From Branchiostoma floridae (Eukaryota > Chordata > Leptocardii > Amphioxiformes > Branchiostomatidae), in NCBI RefSeq assembly GCF_000003815.2, contig NC_049990.1, positions 15,537,381 through 15,601,380 on the forward strand: DNA of 64,000 nucleotides, written 5' to 3'. Each line of letters begins with the position of its first letter. Position 1 is the stretch's first letter. The notes beneath the pieces are model-generated. The model made no database searches. It was not told the DNA's origin and saw nothing but the letters and a program-made list of their open reading frames with translations. A program made the translations under genes and the position numbers. Shown piece by piece: positions 1 through 13,800 of this stretch.

Positions 1-86
1 CTTGGGTAGTGCTGGTGAACCGGTGAACTTAGTGTATGACACAGTCAGGCATGATTTCTCCAACACTCTGCTCTGTCGGACTGTGT

Positions 87-293
87 CTACCAGGAACCAA
101 GCATTTGCTTCCATCTAATCCATCCAGGTATAACGTTACTTCCATAATCCATTCTGTTCTTCTTGTCTATATATCTAGGATCGTACCAGGCAAGTCGGTC
201 ATTTAAGACTTTCCAGTACTTTCTGTACAAAGTTTTCCGAAGAGCAGATTTTCCCAGTTTTTCCTTGGCCTGGTGGGTTTCCCTCCCCGCCAT
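87..293 (-). CDS. Candidate small basic protein, unknown function
   Basis: A 68-residue minus-strand frame starts at an ATG in good context (GAAATGGCGG, also a YY1-like motif often found just inside first exons) and ends in TAG. The product is rich in Lys, Arg, Trp and Tyr, with no signal peptide or membrane span; a segment reading KTLYRKYWKVLNDRLAWYDP looks non-random. I do not recognise the family. A possible donor (CTG|GTAGAC) lies at the last codon, so the frame may continue in another exon beyond the left edge. It would run head-to-head with RFC4, whose ATG is 1.6 kb away, so the two could share an upstream region. A chance frame cannot be excluded. Confidence 0.35.
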   Translation of the reverse strand: MAGRETHQAKEKLGKSALRKTLYRKYWKVLNDRLAWYDPRYIDKKNRMDYGSNVIPGWIRWKQMLGSW

Positions 294-1898
294 TTCTGTG
301 GCCTCCGAGATGTCACACAGGGGTCAGAGAAACAACTGGGGCACTCTGTGTAGGAATGGGTGGAGATTGTTGGCTCCGGGGACTGGGAGAGGAAAGTGTT
401 GTTTTACCTCTAAACAGCACGTCATGAACATTACTTCTCTTTTTGTTGTACGGTCTAGTCGAAGACAGATCAAAAAGACACAAACTGTGGTACTTGTATT
501 TCTGGCTGGTAGAAAGGCCTAATTACCTCCCAGACAGAGTTATAATTTTACTTCCTCAAAGGGCCAGTCAAGGGGCCGGGCTGACAGGCCAGGCTGAGTT
601 CTCTGACAGCGCTAAAGAGTAGCAATTACTACGCCTCTCAATCAACTACATGTATTTTGTCCCTGGACAAGCGCCTGTTGCTGTTTTATTAAAAGAGACG
701 TGACAGGTGGAGCGTCTGAGATGACCGGGGTCACATGCTTGGCGCTTAGTTCCCTTAGAGAGTTGTCTGGGGGATCGGATCCCTAAAGCAGTGTGTTAAA
801 CTGACATTTGCTATAAAATGAAAAACAAACTGCTGTATTCCAGCCTTGTTTTAAGAAGCAGTCAGTCCTTGTTATGTACATTGAAGAATAAATATTCAAT
901 CTTCAAACCTTTAACCGATAACGCGAAGGGGAAAATGTCAAATAAATGTCCAATCCTCTGACAGCACCCGTTTCTGCCATACCCAGGCCTGCAGTTACGT
1001 GGTGACCTAAATATGACCTCCTTTGTTTGGCCAAACTGCCTGTTGTAACATTTGCCACTAGATCAAATGTTACACTGTGAGTATGGTATCGTTGTTCTCA
1101 ACATCAACCACAAGCGTCGTTTCTATCTCCCTTAATGTTGTTGTTTATCTATTTGCAGACCCTTAGAAATTTAAATTCAGACAAGTAACATTGAATAGAT
1201 ATCAGCTTATCTTGCTCGTAGGTGGCTTGACAATGCACTAAGTACATGCTCTCGACAATTTGTCTATATTCTGCTAGAGGGCGCAGCTAGATGAGAGGCT
1301 GAGAATTTCTGAGGGTATGAATGGGGGTATCTTGGTGGCCTGACGTGATGGCCAGGCCAGGTAGACAGGCCAGGTAGACAGGCCAGGGGCCCAGCCCAGC
1401 TCTTTCATCTAACCCCCACTGAAGTTCCAGTTGATCATCATCTTCAGTTCAAATTATGTCTGTTATTTCCACAGAATCGAAACAATGAGCAAATTGAAAC
1501 ACACCTTCACAAGCCATAGGTTGTTACTGGACCCCTTGCAGTCCAACTCGCTTCCTTTCTTCTCCATTTGTTCTGTAAAATATGGTAAAACTCCGGACAA
1601 AAATATCACAAACACAAAACTTCGTGATCAGTCAGCATCTAACCTGTGACCTCTAACCTTAGACACTTTGATAAAGAATTTGAAAATATGAAAAGATGGT
1701 AATAAATACTATTTTATACTTTACATGAATTTTAATTACTATGAGTTGTAGAGAATATGAAAGGAAATTTTGTTGGGATATCGTAAAAATTTGCAAAAAC
1801 AGAAGATATCTTTTGACCTTTCACCCTAGGTGACAAAGATTTGGCGGGAATTTTCTGTGCAGAGTTCCTTTCGCGCTCTAGCGTAAAAACGGTCCAAG
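294..1898. other. Upstream region of RFC4, no gene seen
   Basis: No exon with homology or paired splice sites was recognised. The stretch holds a short 13-base tandem repeat at 1354-1387 and otherwise unremarkable sequence. The 90 bases before the RFC4 ATG (GGCGGGAATTTT, then a pyrimidine-rich stretch) resemble an E2F-like site (TTTGGCGGGAA at about 1840-1850), which would suit an S-phase replication gene; this is a motif match only. Confidence 0.4.
1354..1387 (+). repeat. 13-base tandem repeat
   Basis: The unit AGGCCAGGTAGAC occurs twice in full, followed by a partial third copy (AGGCCAGG). It lies 0.5 kb upstream of the RFC4 start. No function is evident. Confidence 0.8.
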
Positions 1899-4800
1899 AT
1901 GCAAGCATTTCTGAAAGGAGGGAGCTCTTCTGGACTGAAGTCGAAGAAGGACAAACCTTTGTCAGGTGTGGCTTCATAACATGTGCTCTTTTCCGCGATA
2001 TATGTGTGGCTATCCTATAAAACTGTGTACACTCTCTGCCCCCCTCCCCACTTCTGTAGTTTGCGGTACAAGTTTTTTTGCACTACAACACTGTCCAATT
2101 TTCGTATGATTTAGTGATAATTGCGTCTTTCAGTACTGCTACAACTTAGTTATATCATTTCCGTATCCTGTATCATTCAGGGCTAGGGCAGTATTATTAT
2201 TATTGTTAGTAGTATTATGATGCAGTCATGATTTGTTATAAGACACCTAATAATAATTTTTTTCCTAGTCACTAAGTCAGAACACAAAAACTTCAAGCTA
2301 AATCAGTCTAACATCAGACTAAGGATGAAATATGTTGCAAATATGTCCCCTTTTCATTATCTAGGAATGCGGCTTGCCTATGGCACATTTGTTTTAGCAA
2401 GTACACCAGGTCATCCCTACTCTTCTCAACTACAGTACATGTATTGATGTTTGATGTTGAGGCTTGCGCCTGAAGCTCCCTCATACACCGGGCCACCTGC
2501 TTTATGTCACCATCCGAAATGACAAATGCAATCCTTTACAACATGTCAAAGCTGGGGCCGACCCTAAGTAAACTGACAGATCCACAGAATTTAGTCCATA
2601 TGGCGAAGCAATGGGATTTCGTTACCACTTGTACCACAGGGACATACAACCAAAACAACATGTACGCAGCTAGTAATATTATGAAACGGAACTATTACTA
2701 TCAGTATGGGAAAGTGATTCTATCCATGTGGTCTGACTTATACTTCCAGATGCCAAACCAGGATCCAGCAAAGAGAGAAGGCAGCCCAATGCACCATGGG
2801 TGGAGAAATAGTAAGTACATGTACCAGGGCCAGGCACAAGTGCTGCAATGTTTTTGTTTTGTTTTGTTGTTTACATAGCTTGTAAACTGCATGGTGTGAC
2901 AGTAGGGCATTTGGCCCAGAACCCAGTTAGAATCGGGCCTGATATGCCACGGATCTTGTGCCCTTGAAAAAGGCGCTTAACATGATTTTCCTCACTTTGC
3001 TCCGATGGAAATGAGTATTTAGCTTCAGTTAGGTCCTTAACTAGGTCCCTCTGTCAAACCTTACTCAGAGTAATTCTGACTGGTTCACATTACACTGCAG
3101 CATAGGTGGAGCTGCTTACAGATGTAGTCACAAACGCAAAATAATAATGACACATCTATGTTACTTTTCCAGCCGCCCACGAACCGTAGATGATGTCGCT
3201 TTCCAGGAGGAAGTTGTCGCCGTTCTCAAGAAATCCCTGCAAGGCGCTGATGTGAGATTTTTTATTCCTTTATGCATTTGCCAAATAATGTTTGTCATTA
3301 TTTTGACTTGTGCCTCATATGTCATGTTTCCCTACCTACCCTAGAAAAACCTGTCGACCCTAGACTTTTTTTTGCGGTGGGCAGTGGAGTCACATAGTTT
3401 CCTATTAGAATTTTTATTCAGCTTGCTTCCTCTTGAAGTAAAAACACTGCTTGTCCTATACAATAGAGGATAAATATAATCTATTATGCACAAAATTAAA
3501 CTTTGACAACAAAGATGTCTTCATGCATTTCAGTTCACTGTGTTCAGCTGTACAGTATTGTAATATGTCTCACTAAAGTTTCGGCCAGTCTAAAAAAAAC
3601 GAATTACAAGAAAAAGAGATAATCCCTACCTACCGACCCTAATTTTTTCAGGACTGAAACAGGAACTAAAACATTTTTTTTCCTAGGCCTTAGTAAAGGA
3701 CATTTTCTTGTGTTGCCTTATGACGTATACACCTGTTGTTTACCCCAGCTCCCCAACCTGCTGTTGTATGGACCACCTGGTACAGGAAAGACTTCTACTA
3801 TCCTGGCTGCTGCAAGGGAACTCTTTGGGTAAATCTTAAACCTATTTAGCTTTCAAATCTCTTTGTCCTCTCAAGCAAAAATGAAAAAAATGAAGAGATT
3901 CAGCTGCTATGATAGGTTTCGATGCAAGGCTATAAATCTTTCTTTGACAGATATCAGACACAACTCAGCTCAATTCAAAACCTTCTAAGCATTGAGTTTT
4001 CTTGTATTTTCTACAGCCCTGTCCTTGTGAGTAGTTGAAATATGTTGGTAGTCTATTTGCGAGCAATCTGCCCACCCACCAACTGACTTAGAACATAGTT
4101 TTTAGAATGATAGACAAACGTAGTCACAAGAAATACCAGCTCTTCATTGGCTGTGGAAGGTTCCTGTGTTCTAGTGGCTAGTTTTGTCAGGTGGTTTGTT
4201 TTTCTGCTCATTCTAGATATTCTGTAGACAGGACATATTTTTTATAATGAACTTTTCTTGCTACATAATAGACATGTTTCATAGCTGTATAAAAGGAGTT
4301 GTCCTCTTGTTGTTTTTACCAAAAGACCATCATTGTGTTTTCTGTATCCTATTTCAGGGCAGACCTGATGAAACAGAGAGTTCTGGAGCTTAATGCCTCT
4401 GATGAGAGAGGCATCCAGGTGAGAAAAAACACCTTATTAAAACCAGAGCAACCCCCCCCCCCCCCATACTACTTTTGGGGGAAATACCCCTGCAGTTGCA
4501 GAGCAATCAGTTGGTCCAAACCTACACCACTTCAACCTTACATCAAAAGCTATTTGCCACTAAACTGTCAGATCATAGCATGTCCAGGACTAATGATACA
4601 AAGACCGTAATTTCTGCCACAGTGCCAAGGTCACACACCAGAGAGCCCAAAATTAACCTTGACCTTCGTCATGGCAATCCTACTCATTTACCAAATACTG
4701 TTACAATGCAGGGTAAACCTCATCTAAAGGTTCTTAAGCTATACTGAACACAAATATCCAGAAACACAGACACACTCCAAAAGAGGTAAGGTTTCAAATA

Positions 4801-7800
4801 TGCTGTAAAATGGACTTGTCCAGTATGAGTAAAATATGTCACTCCCCCTACTGACTTTTCACTGTGTTGCAGGTGGTTCGTGACAAGGTGAAGACGTTCT
4901 CTCAACTGTCGGCATCAGGGACAAGGCCTGAGTAAGTGTCACAACTATCATGTGAACGTGCATGGATAAAACATCTATGTTTTAAAGTTTGCAAAGCATT
5001 ATTTGGGCAATGAAATGAATAGCATCTTTGATTTTGATGTCCTCTTGTGAAATTTCTGTTTCTTTGCATGAATGAATTTTATTGCTCAACAATTGGACAC
5101 AATATGTATGGCAACAGTAACAAAGCAACAAATACTGAATATTCAAAGAAAGGTTCTTTTATTTGTTTCCGTCATCATTGAAGACCAAAAGGAAAATTGT
5201 AGATTGTTCAGGTACAGGTACAGGTACCTCTGTACCAGTACTTTATATTGTGTTTAGACAGGTTTGTTACATGGCTTCCACTATCTATACTGTTTCAGTG
5301 GCCGTCCGTGTCCGCCATTCAAAATTGTAATCCTGGACGAGGCGGACTCCATGACAAACCCTGCACAGGTGAGGACAGGTAGATCAGGTAGACTATCGTC
5401 AATTCAGTTAAGTTTGCAGTGGGCAGTCATTGTTAAAGCAGGTTAACCTTAAGCCTACTAAGGTATGCGTTTAGCACCAAATTTGTATTGGTTATGGGGT
5501 TAGGCAGCAGGGAGAGGGTTAAAAGGCCTTCTGAGGTATTATTTATGTATTCCAAAAGATTTAACTGGGTCAGGATGTTGTTTCAAGACAAATTTATGGT
5601 ACGGCAAGTGACTGTTTTAGTGTACAAACTTAAGATAATACTGCGTTTCTTTTATTTGCCAGGCTTCCTTAAGGAGAACAATGGAGAAGGAGACCAAAAC
5701 AACCCGCTTCTGTCTCATCTGTAACTACATCAGCAGGTATGCACTACATCTATAAGTCACTGTGAAATCTTTGACCTGCCATGTGTACCCTAAGGCACCA
5801 TACTTGGTCCACCACTGGATTGCCATCCTCAAGTAAAGGATCTCCCTGTAGCTCAATTGGTTGCAGCCTCACAGTTGAGCTCCTGGTTCCAATTTGTTTG
5901 TAACTGGGAGTCCCTGGTTCTAATTTGAGGAAGGGCATTCTGGGCCCTTGGCCGCTAATCTTTTGTCTTTTCTGTCGAATTATTGAACTGCAGGCCTTTA
6001 GATTAGTAAAGACTGGATTCTGTTTTTATGACATTCAGTAGCCTTTCTTACGACATATTTTCTCCATTTGACTACCATTCTGATGTGTTTTACTGTTGTC
6101 TTCTATGTAGAATTATTGAGCCGCTGGCATCCAGATGTGCGAAGTTCCGGTTCAAGCCGCTTTCGTCCGACATCCTCCAGAAGAGACTCAGACACATCGC
6201 TGAGGCTGAGAAGGTCAATGCCGAGGACAAGGTAGGGGGTTAAAGCTATCCTATGCCATGACCAACTGATACAGGCATTGGTATCACTATCAGTATTGTA
6301 GTTGTACCGCATATTGACACAGTTTCTTTGCTGTTTCAGTAGCAGGGTATATGAAATGGAACCCGTGACCTCTCAATCCCTTGTCTTCTAGCCGATCCGC
6401 TAGCCTAATGCGCTGGCCTATCACCACCACTTTGAAATGGTCGCGGTTTTTGCAGTGACCAGTCAATGCAAACTCAAAATGACCGCCAAATTTTCTGTTC
6501 TGTCTTCTCCAGACTGGTACTTCGCGACCTACCACCTTGTCTAAGTGCTACATGAATGCACTATGCGTTTTAGTCTTATGATGTGTTGGAGATGCCTGTT
6601 ACGTTGAATATGCACAAAAACTACAATTAAACACAAACTCAATCTTTGAACATGGAATACATACATTGAATACAATCCCTGCTATGTATTCAGAAAGTAG
6701 ATAGTATCTGATATGGTTAGTAGCCCAAAGCGACTGATGTGTCTGTCTGTAGTCTTCACACTGCACTTCCATGCGGCTCTGTCCAGTGGGTTGACCCCTG
6801 TTAGACCATGAAATTAAATTCCTGCCAACTTGCATCCATTTACATTAACCGTTCTCCTTCCAGGCGATCACAGCCCTGATTGACACCAGTGAGGGGGACC
6901 TGAGGAAAGCCATCACATACCTGCAGAGTGCTCACAGACTCAAGGGGGAGGACGCCATCACAGAGAAGGACATTCTGGAAATCACTGGGGTGTGTATCAG
7001 GCTCTGTACCTCGAAAATATTTTGGCTCAGGTTGGGCAAGTTTCCTAAAATTATCCTATCAGGCAAGTACATACAAAATTTACTTGCCCAAACCAACTTT
7101 TCGCTTGCTCCAAATTTGCTCGACTTTATCCTATGCATTTTCTCTTCCAGCGATGGAATTCTTTTCATTATTGGCTCTATTTTATGCTTGATGCCATGAC
7201 TGTAAATAGTTGCAAGTATATCAAAGTCTTACTCATGGAAAAATCTGATTTGTTCGATCGGACAAGTGGGATGGGATATGCATTTGCCCGATCTGCATTT
7301 TCACTTGTCCGGGGCAATCGGGCTAATGGTCTTGTCCAACCCTGTTTTGGCTCCTGTTCCACCAAATGGCAATCTCTAAGCCAGCAGCCAGTGCTGGATC
7401 TGTGTAATCCTTAGGTTCTTAGAGTCCATTCCAAGACACCATGAGGGTTTTTAGGCGATATTTATAATTAGTCTGAATTATTTTGAATAAAAGAATATCT
7501 GAGCCACAATAATTAAATTATTTTCAAAAAATGGACTAAGAAAATACTCATTTATTTGAATTTCTTTGAATATTTTAGAAACATTTTGAAAGTAACTGTA
7601 CAAAAATATCTTTATTTAGAATAATTGTGAAACCTCTCTGTGATTATTTCACATTTACAAATATTTACAAAAAATGGTAAACCTGGCCAAATGGTAAAAT
7701 TGGTTTATTGCCCCCATAAAAGTAAGCCCTATTGTTGCATCTGTATATTTTTAGATTTCACTGCTGGGTACTGGTGGATCCTTTGTGGTGGGCCATTGTT

Positions 7801-10800
7801 GCATGGCACCCAACCATACTTTGCAAGGATGTGTGAATTACTATCTTCCCAGCCCACGGAACCATTTACAAAAAATGGTAGAAAATGGTAGAAAATGGTA
7901 AATAATGGTAGAATGCTGTTATCATTATTTAGAAACCATTAGAAGTATCCAATTCCACACCATGAATATTTCCAAAGTTTTACAGGACCAGGGAAATATT
8001 TATAAAGTTGAAACAGTGTTAAAAATATTTCTGAAGTATCAAATGTCCTAGACATATAATTTACAAAACTTTAAAATCAATTCTAAACAATGGCAACAAA
8101 CATCCGCACGGTGACTTGGAATGGACTCTAATTGGAATATGTTGCAAGATGTAAAAGTATGATTTAAAAACAACAAAAAATGTAATACGGTTCTTAAAGT
8201 ATGAAATCTATTGAGCAATCTGTCAAATATGTAACATTCTGGGTTTGGCCATTTTGTTCATAGAATTTTTACCCACGCATCACACATCGGTATGACTGCT
8301 AGGGAAAATTGACGAACAAACATTTACAAATATTAATAATCTGTCTCGAACAGGCTCAACCCAGTAAGATATCTGCTCTAAGAACAGGTCCTGACCTGAA
8401 TACTAAGTTTATCTGTATCTGTATCTGAAATTCTGAACAAACTAAAACACTTTAGAGATATCATTCAATATCATTCAAAGATGACATCAAATTTATATTG
8501 CTGGAACACAATTGAATGTTAGAAGAAATGATATCTGATATCACATGTGCGTAAAACCTCCTGTAGCCTGTTGTTCTGGAGACCATTGTTGATGCCGTAC
8601 TGTTGACCCAACAGGTCATCCCAAAGGACATGGTCTCACAGCTGATTCAGACCTGCTACTCGGACTCATACGAGAAACTAGAGAAATCTGTCAAGGTAAA
8701 TTTAACTTGTTGCTGTTGTTACGAGGGGTGTTCAATAAGTAATGCCCCTGATCCACTTCCAGTTGTCTGATCTAGATGAAATTTTGCATGTGTAATGATT
8801 CATATCTCCAAGGAGCTTTTATCAGTAATATATGGGTTATGTTGCAAAAAATAGCTCTGAACTAAATGTGGTTTCTGATTTACTGGTGTTTGAACTGAGT
8901 CAGGTGTGAAATGGACCAGGTGTGCAATGGAGCCAGTTGAGTGTCACCAGTGATCCGGTTTTTGTATTTGAAAGGACGCACACCAAAGGAGACTTTTGAT
9001 GAAATGAAAAAAACATTTATGGTGATGATGCCCCATCATTTGACCTTGTAAAACGCTGGCATCCTGAATTCAAACATGGCCGGAAGTCTGTGGAATCAGC
9101 TCCCAGACCTGGTAGTTTCTATTCTGCCATTGATGAGGCATCTGTTGGAGGACCAACCTGGGGTGTCCTACAAAAACGGTGTCCAGAGCTGCATCAGACG
9201 ATGGGAGAAATGCATAACTCTGGGTGGTTTCTATGAAGAGAAAGACTAATAACTGTGTCAAGTTTCATTAATCTCCTCCTATGGGAAATGGGTCAGGGGC
9301 ATTACTTCTTGAACGCCCCTCATACCGTTGCAATGCCCAGTGGCACAGAAGTCTAAGTTTTCTTGCTATTTCTGTAGCAGGGTATACTTTTACAGCAAGG
9401 ATTTGCCAGCCCTTTAAAGTGCTTGAGACACAGAAGCCCCATTTTACATCCCTTCTTAAAGAAAGTGGAGCTCCGACCTAGATGTCCTGACCCTGAGACT
9501 CGAACCAGGGTCTCCCAGTTAAAACTTGATTGAGACCATGAGCTCAACTATGAGAGCTGCTAACAGTTGAGCCACGGGGACATCTCCAAGTTCAACTAAT
9601 CGCAATGGTATTATTACTTTCCTGATTAGTAGTGAAACAGTTGGTCAGTATAATTAACATTAGCATTAACATTAGCGATGGTGGCATCTTACAAAATTTT
9701 AATTATTTGTAAGCTGACATAGAGATAATTGTAAAAGGTCTAATTATTTTCACTCCGCGTACCGTAGGTACGCTTCGAGTGAAAATATTGTTTTCATACG
9801 GTTTCTTCTTTCTTTCTTTCTCCTGTCGCGACCTTTAAAGTGATTCCTCTCCGTCGTTCCTGGACCAAATGGCCTGAAATTTGGCACAAGGGTACAGTGG
9901 GCCAATACCCAGACCCGTTTTTCTCATTTTTTTGATAGATACCTTTACAATAATTTTAGGGATGTTTTAAGGTCATTTTCTGGCCCGGCTGTATATTCAT
10001 GTCTCCCGTGCCCAGGTATTACGTCCAGATGACTTGAAAGTTGGTAGGATACTGCGTGAGATACTTATTAAAAGGACCCCGGTATTATTTTTGGCCAAAC
10101 GTCACTTCAAAATCATTTAAAAGCCAATTTGGCGGGGTATCTACGCATATTTTCACCGAGCTCGCGTTTCGCGCGTGTAACCATATATGGTCACGTTTGC
10201 ACGTGCGTCCGTTGCACCATATATGGTTATGGACGTTTCCGCGCGTGACGTAAGCTGTTTACCTGCAGCTGTGCATTGTGGCTAATTGAATTAGAAGGGA
10301 ACCAATATGCGCCCGACACTTAGCGGAAGCGATGACCTGATTGGTCAGCTCGGGTACAGCCAATGAGGAAGGGTTTTTCAACTTAGCGGCTGGGAGTACA
10401 TATATGTCGCCGGGAAGAAGTCCGTTAAAAGTAAGTGAAAAATTGTACTGTTTATCTTAAAATTGGCAACAATACACAAACGCAGTAACAAATTTGGGTA
10501 ACTTGTCGTCGTTATTGTGTAGTTTTTGTTTGATTTACCCACGTTTAGAGTGTCTGGATAAGCGATACCGTAGCGTCAGAATGCCGCGGTAAGTGGGAGC
10601 GCATGCATGGAATATTGTTGCGCTTTGCAGTGACTGATGAGACAGTACTAGTATTGTATCATCAAGCTTTATTGACACGACAAAAAGTACAGTCAATTTT
10701 GTATGGCCAACTTTAAACTGCAACGAAAAAAGAAAGAATACAGAGTATATCTTACAATTCTACTAATTAAACATTATGATATGATTCTACTAATTATCGG

Positions 10801-13800
10801 TGAAAAGTGTACAGTAGTTCTCTTCCATAGTAACGTTATATGATAGTACAGATTTTCAAGGGCAAATCTACTAGTACAAACGTTACACTATGTTGTGAAT
10901 TGTCCATTCAGGTTGGTTGTACAAGAATATATGTAATCAGGTGTGGCTTTTTTTCTAATCAACAAACAAAAAGGATCTTCCTTTTACTCTGGGTGGCAGT
11001 ACATGAAATTACACAAAGGAAATACTAATTATTGTATTCAATTCTATTTTCTACTGGAGGAAGAGGATACACCACCAGGACTGTTGTGCAGACAGGTGGG
11101 GTTGTGCCTTGATAGAGTGTGTCAATTTGACAGTGCTAAATTCATTATTGGTCGGGTGCTCGAACTAATTCCACAAAGTCTGGCCTGTCAGAGAACACAA
11201 TAGTCAACTGGCTACAAAGGTGGCATCAACAGACACCAAGGAGAGGATAGCAAAGTCACGTACAAGAAGCGTTACTGTGACAGAAACACCAGCTTTATGT
11301 ATGATTAGGCTATTTGGGACAATATTGTAACTATTAAACTAAGTGACAATTAGAGATATTATTATACCAACCATGAGTTCAAACATTGTATTTCATGACA
11401 GACATGAATAAGTTTTTATGACTTTTCAGACACCACGTCATGGTATATGCTGTGTAATTTAGTAATGCACTGTACTACAAACAGTTAATCAGAATAATTA
11501 GATAATCATAAACTCATTAGTCTATGTGGAAAATAAATGGGACGTTAAGTTTATAACAGACGTATAATATCTGCAATTGCTGCATCCTTTTTTCAGACAA
11601 AAAGCATGCAAAACATGGATTATTCTTTCTTATGTTCAGTCCGATTGATCAGGACAAATGGCACTGACATCTGACCTCTGACCACAATGACCGTCCAATG
11701 ACCCTATGAGTTTGTGATCTTGAGTTGTTTTTGTTATTAAGTATGAGTTGTTATTCTTTTGAGTTTTCCTAAGTTGCTTGTATTATTTACAAACCAGAAT
11801 TGGATTATTGCTTTGTTATGTTCAATCCTATGTTTGTAGTTATCTTTTGTACTTTGAGTTATTATTATTGTTATAGGGCTCCCTTGGAAATCAGTTACCA
11901 CGTTAACTGAAGGGACTACCCTAAAGATCAATAAATAAAAATAAATAAAAACATTTAGATATGCAAAACAGACTCCGTGCAAACATACAGCCGCTAATTA
12001 GCTTTGTTCATCAATATAATGTATTAGCTGATTAACTCTAAGTTTAAAAACAGAATGCGATCCTTTTTGTCTGAATACAATGTGCATACATTTATATGTA
12101 TTTGTAATGATAATGTAATTGCAGAGCAGCCATGATATCCAATTGGATTTTTTTTTAAATTGCACTTCGCTAAAAACGGCTAATAAGCTTAAGAGTTAAA
12201 AGTGTAGTGCAGTTTGTTTGGAGAGGTACCGGTCTGCTTGTATGAAGATTGGTTATGCTTGTGACAACCTTGAATAAGTGCAGTAACTGCCCTTGCCTTG
12301 TGTAAATAAGCAGGAAAACTTTAATCATAACCACGCTATTGTCTGCTGTGGGTACGTAATACCAACGTTTAGGGTCGCATAACGTGTTGCATCTGTAGAA
12401 AATTTCCGTTTGTGACATAATTTTTTTTCTTGAAGTAAAACGGTGCTCGCTTTGTTAATGTGTGAAACATTAGCATGCTGTGTGCGTGTTGTAATAAAGA
12501 AATAAAAGTTTGATTACCGTACAGTACTCACATTGGATTTTTCAAGTTCAATTTTGGAAAAGTCCATTTTTGCATCAAGGGGAGAGCGGAGTGAAAATAG
12601 CTGAATTTGCTCCTAAGCAAATACCGGCCTTTCTAGTTTTCTATCTCATTGTTATCATCTGTTTATTCTCACTTTACAGGATTTGAAAGCAGAAGGCTAC
12701 TCAGCAGAGCAGGTTATCTTACAGGTGAGACAGTTGCACAGCCTGTCACTTTATTTTGTTCAGAAACAGTTTCAAGCAAATTGAATCCTTCCCCACCAAA
12801 TGGTGCATCGGGCAGCACCCATCTCCATTTTTGTAGCCCTGGGCCACACAGTTTTGTGCAGTCACTACAGCAGGAAGCTAGTCCACTGGTAGTGGTATAT
12901 GTATGCAGCTACCATTATCTTTCCCAAGTACTGAGTAATAAGCAGAGAAAGCAGCATATACCAGGTTTGTAGCCAGCACCTGTCCTTCAGTCCTTTGAAG
13001 GAATTTTGCAGCTGGGGACTGAAAAAAGTTTTCCCCATTCTGTCCCCTGGGACAGACAAAAATTGATATAAAAGATATAAAAAAAAACTAAAAGCCATGT
13101 GTTCTTCTTCACCATAACAGATGCCATCGAAGAGCTTTGTATACAAGCAAAATTTGCACCTCAAAATGCAGGAAATAGTGTTTCAGAGGGTCTTGATTTA
13201 AAAGTTTTCTGGAACTCAGACCCCCTAGAAATAACACGCAACGTCAGACCATGCCTTTGGTGCTCGATAGGATTCCCATTCAAAATCAAGGGGACTGAAA
13301 ATTATTTCAGGCTGGCTACAACCCTGGCATATACCATTTTGAAAGTCTTTGGTATTACTCGGCCGGGATCAAACTTATGACCTACATGTACAAGCTGTAA
13401 GGCAAACACTGTACCCACTTGGCCATTGCACTGGTTGTGAATATTCAACAGGCTGTTACTTTATTTTGTTCCGAAGGAAGCAACAAACAACTGCTGGGCT
13501 CGAAATACTGGGTGCATGTGCAGGTGCACCCAAAATTGAAGCTGTGCACCCATTTTTTTCTGTGGGTGCACAGGCTGCACCCAAATATTTTCTTAGGTTT
13601 ACGTATGATAAGATATCAAAGTATACTACTAGTGTAGTATACATCATATTCTTGACATCTAAGTGTTTAAAAGATGATAAAAATGTCTGTCATGGAACTT
13701 CTTTAAGAATTTAATAGCTTGTGATTAACTTTTGTAATTAGTTTTTTTCTGACGTTCTACTTTATCTTGTGTGGTGCACCCAAAAAATTTTTGGTGCACC

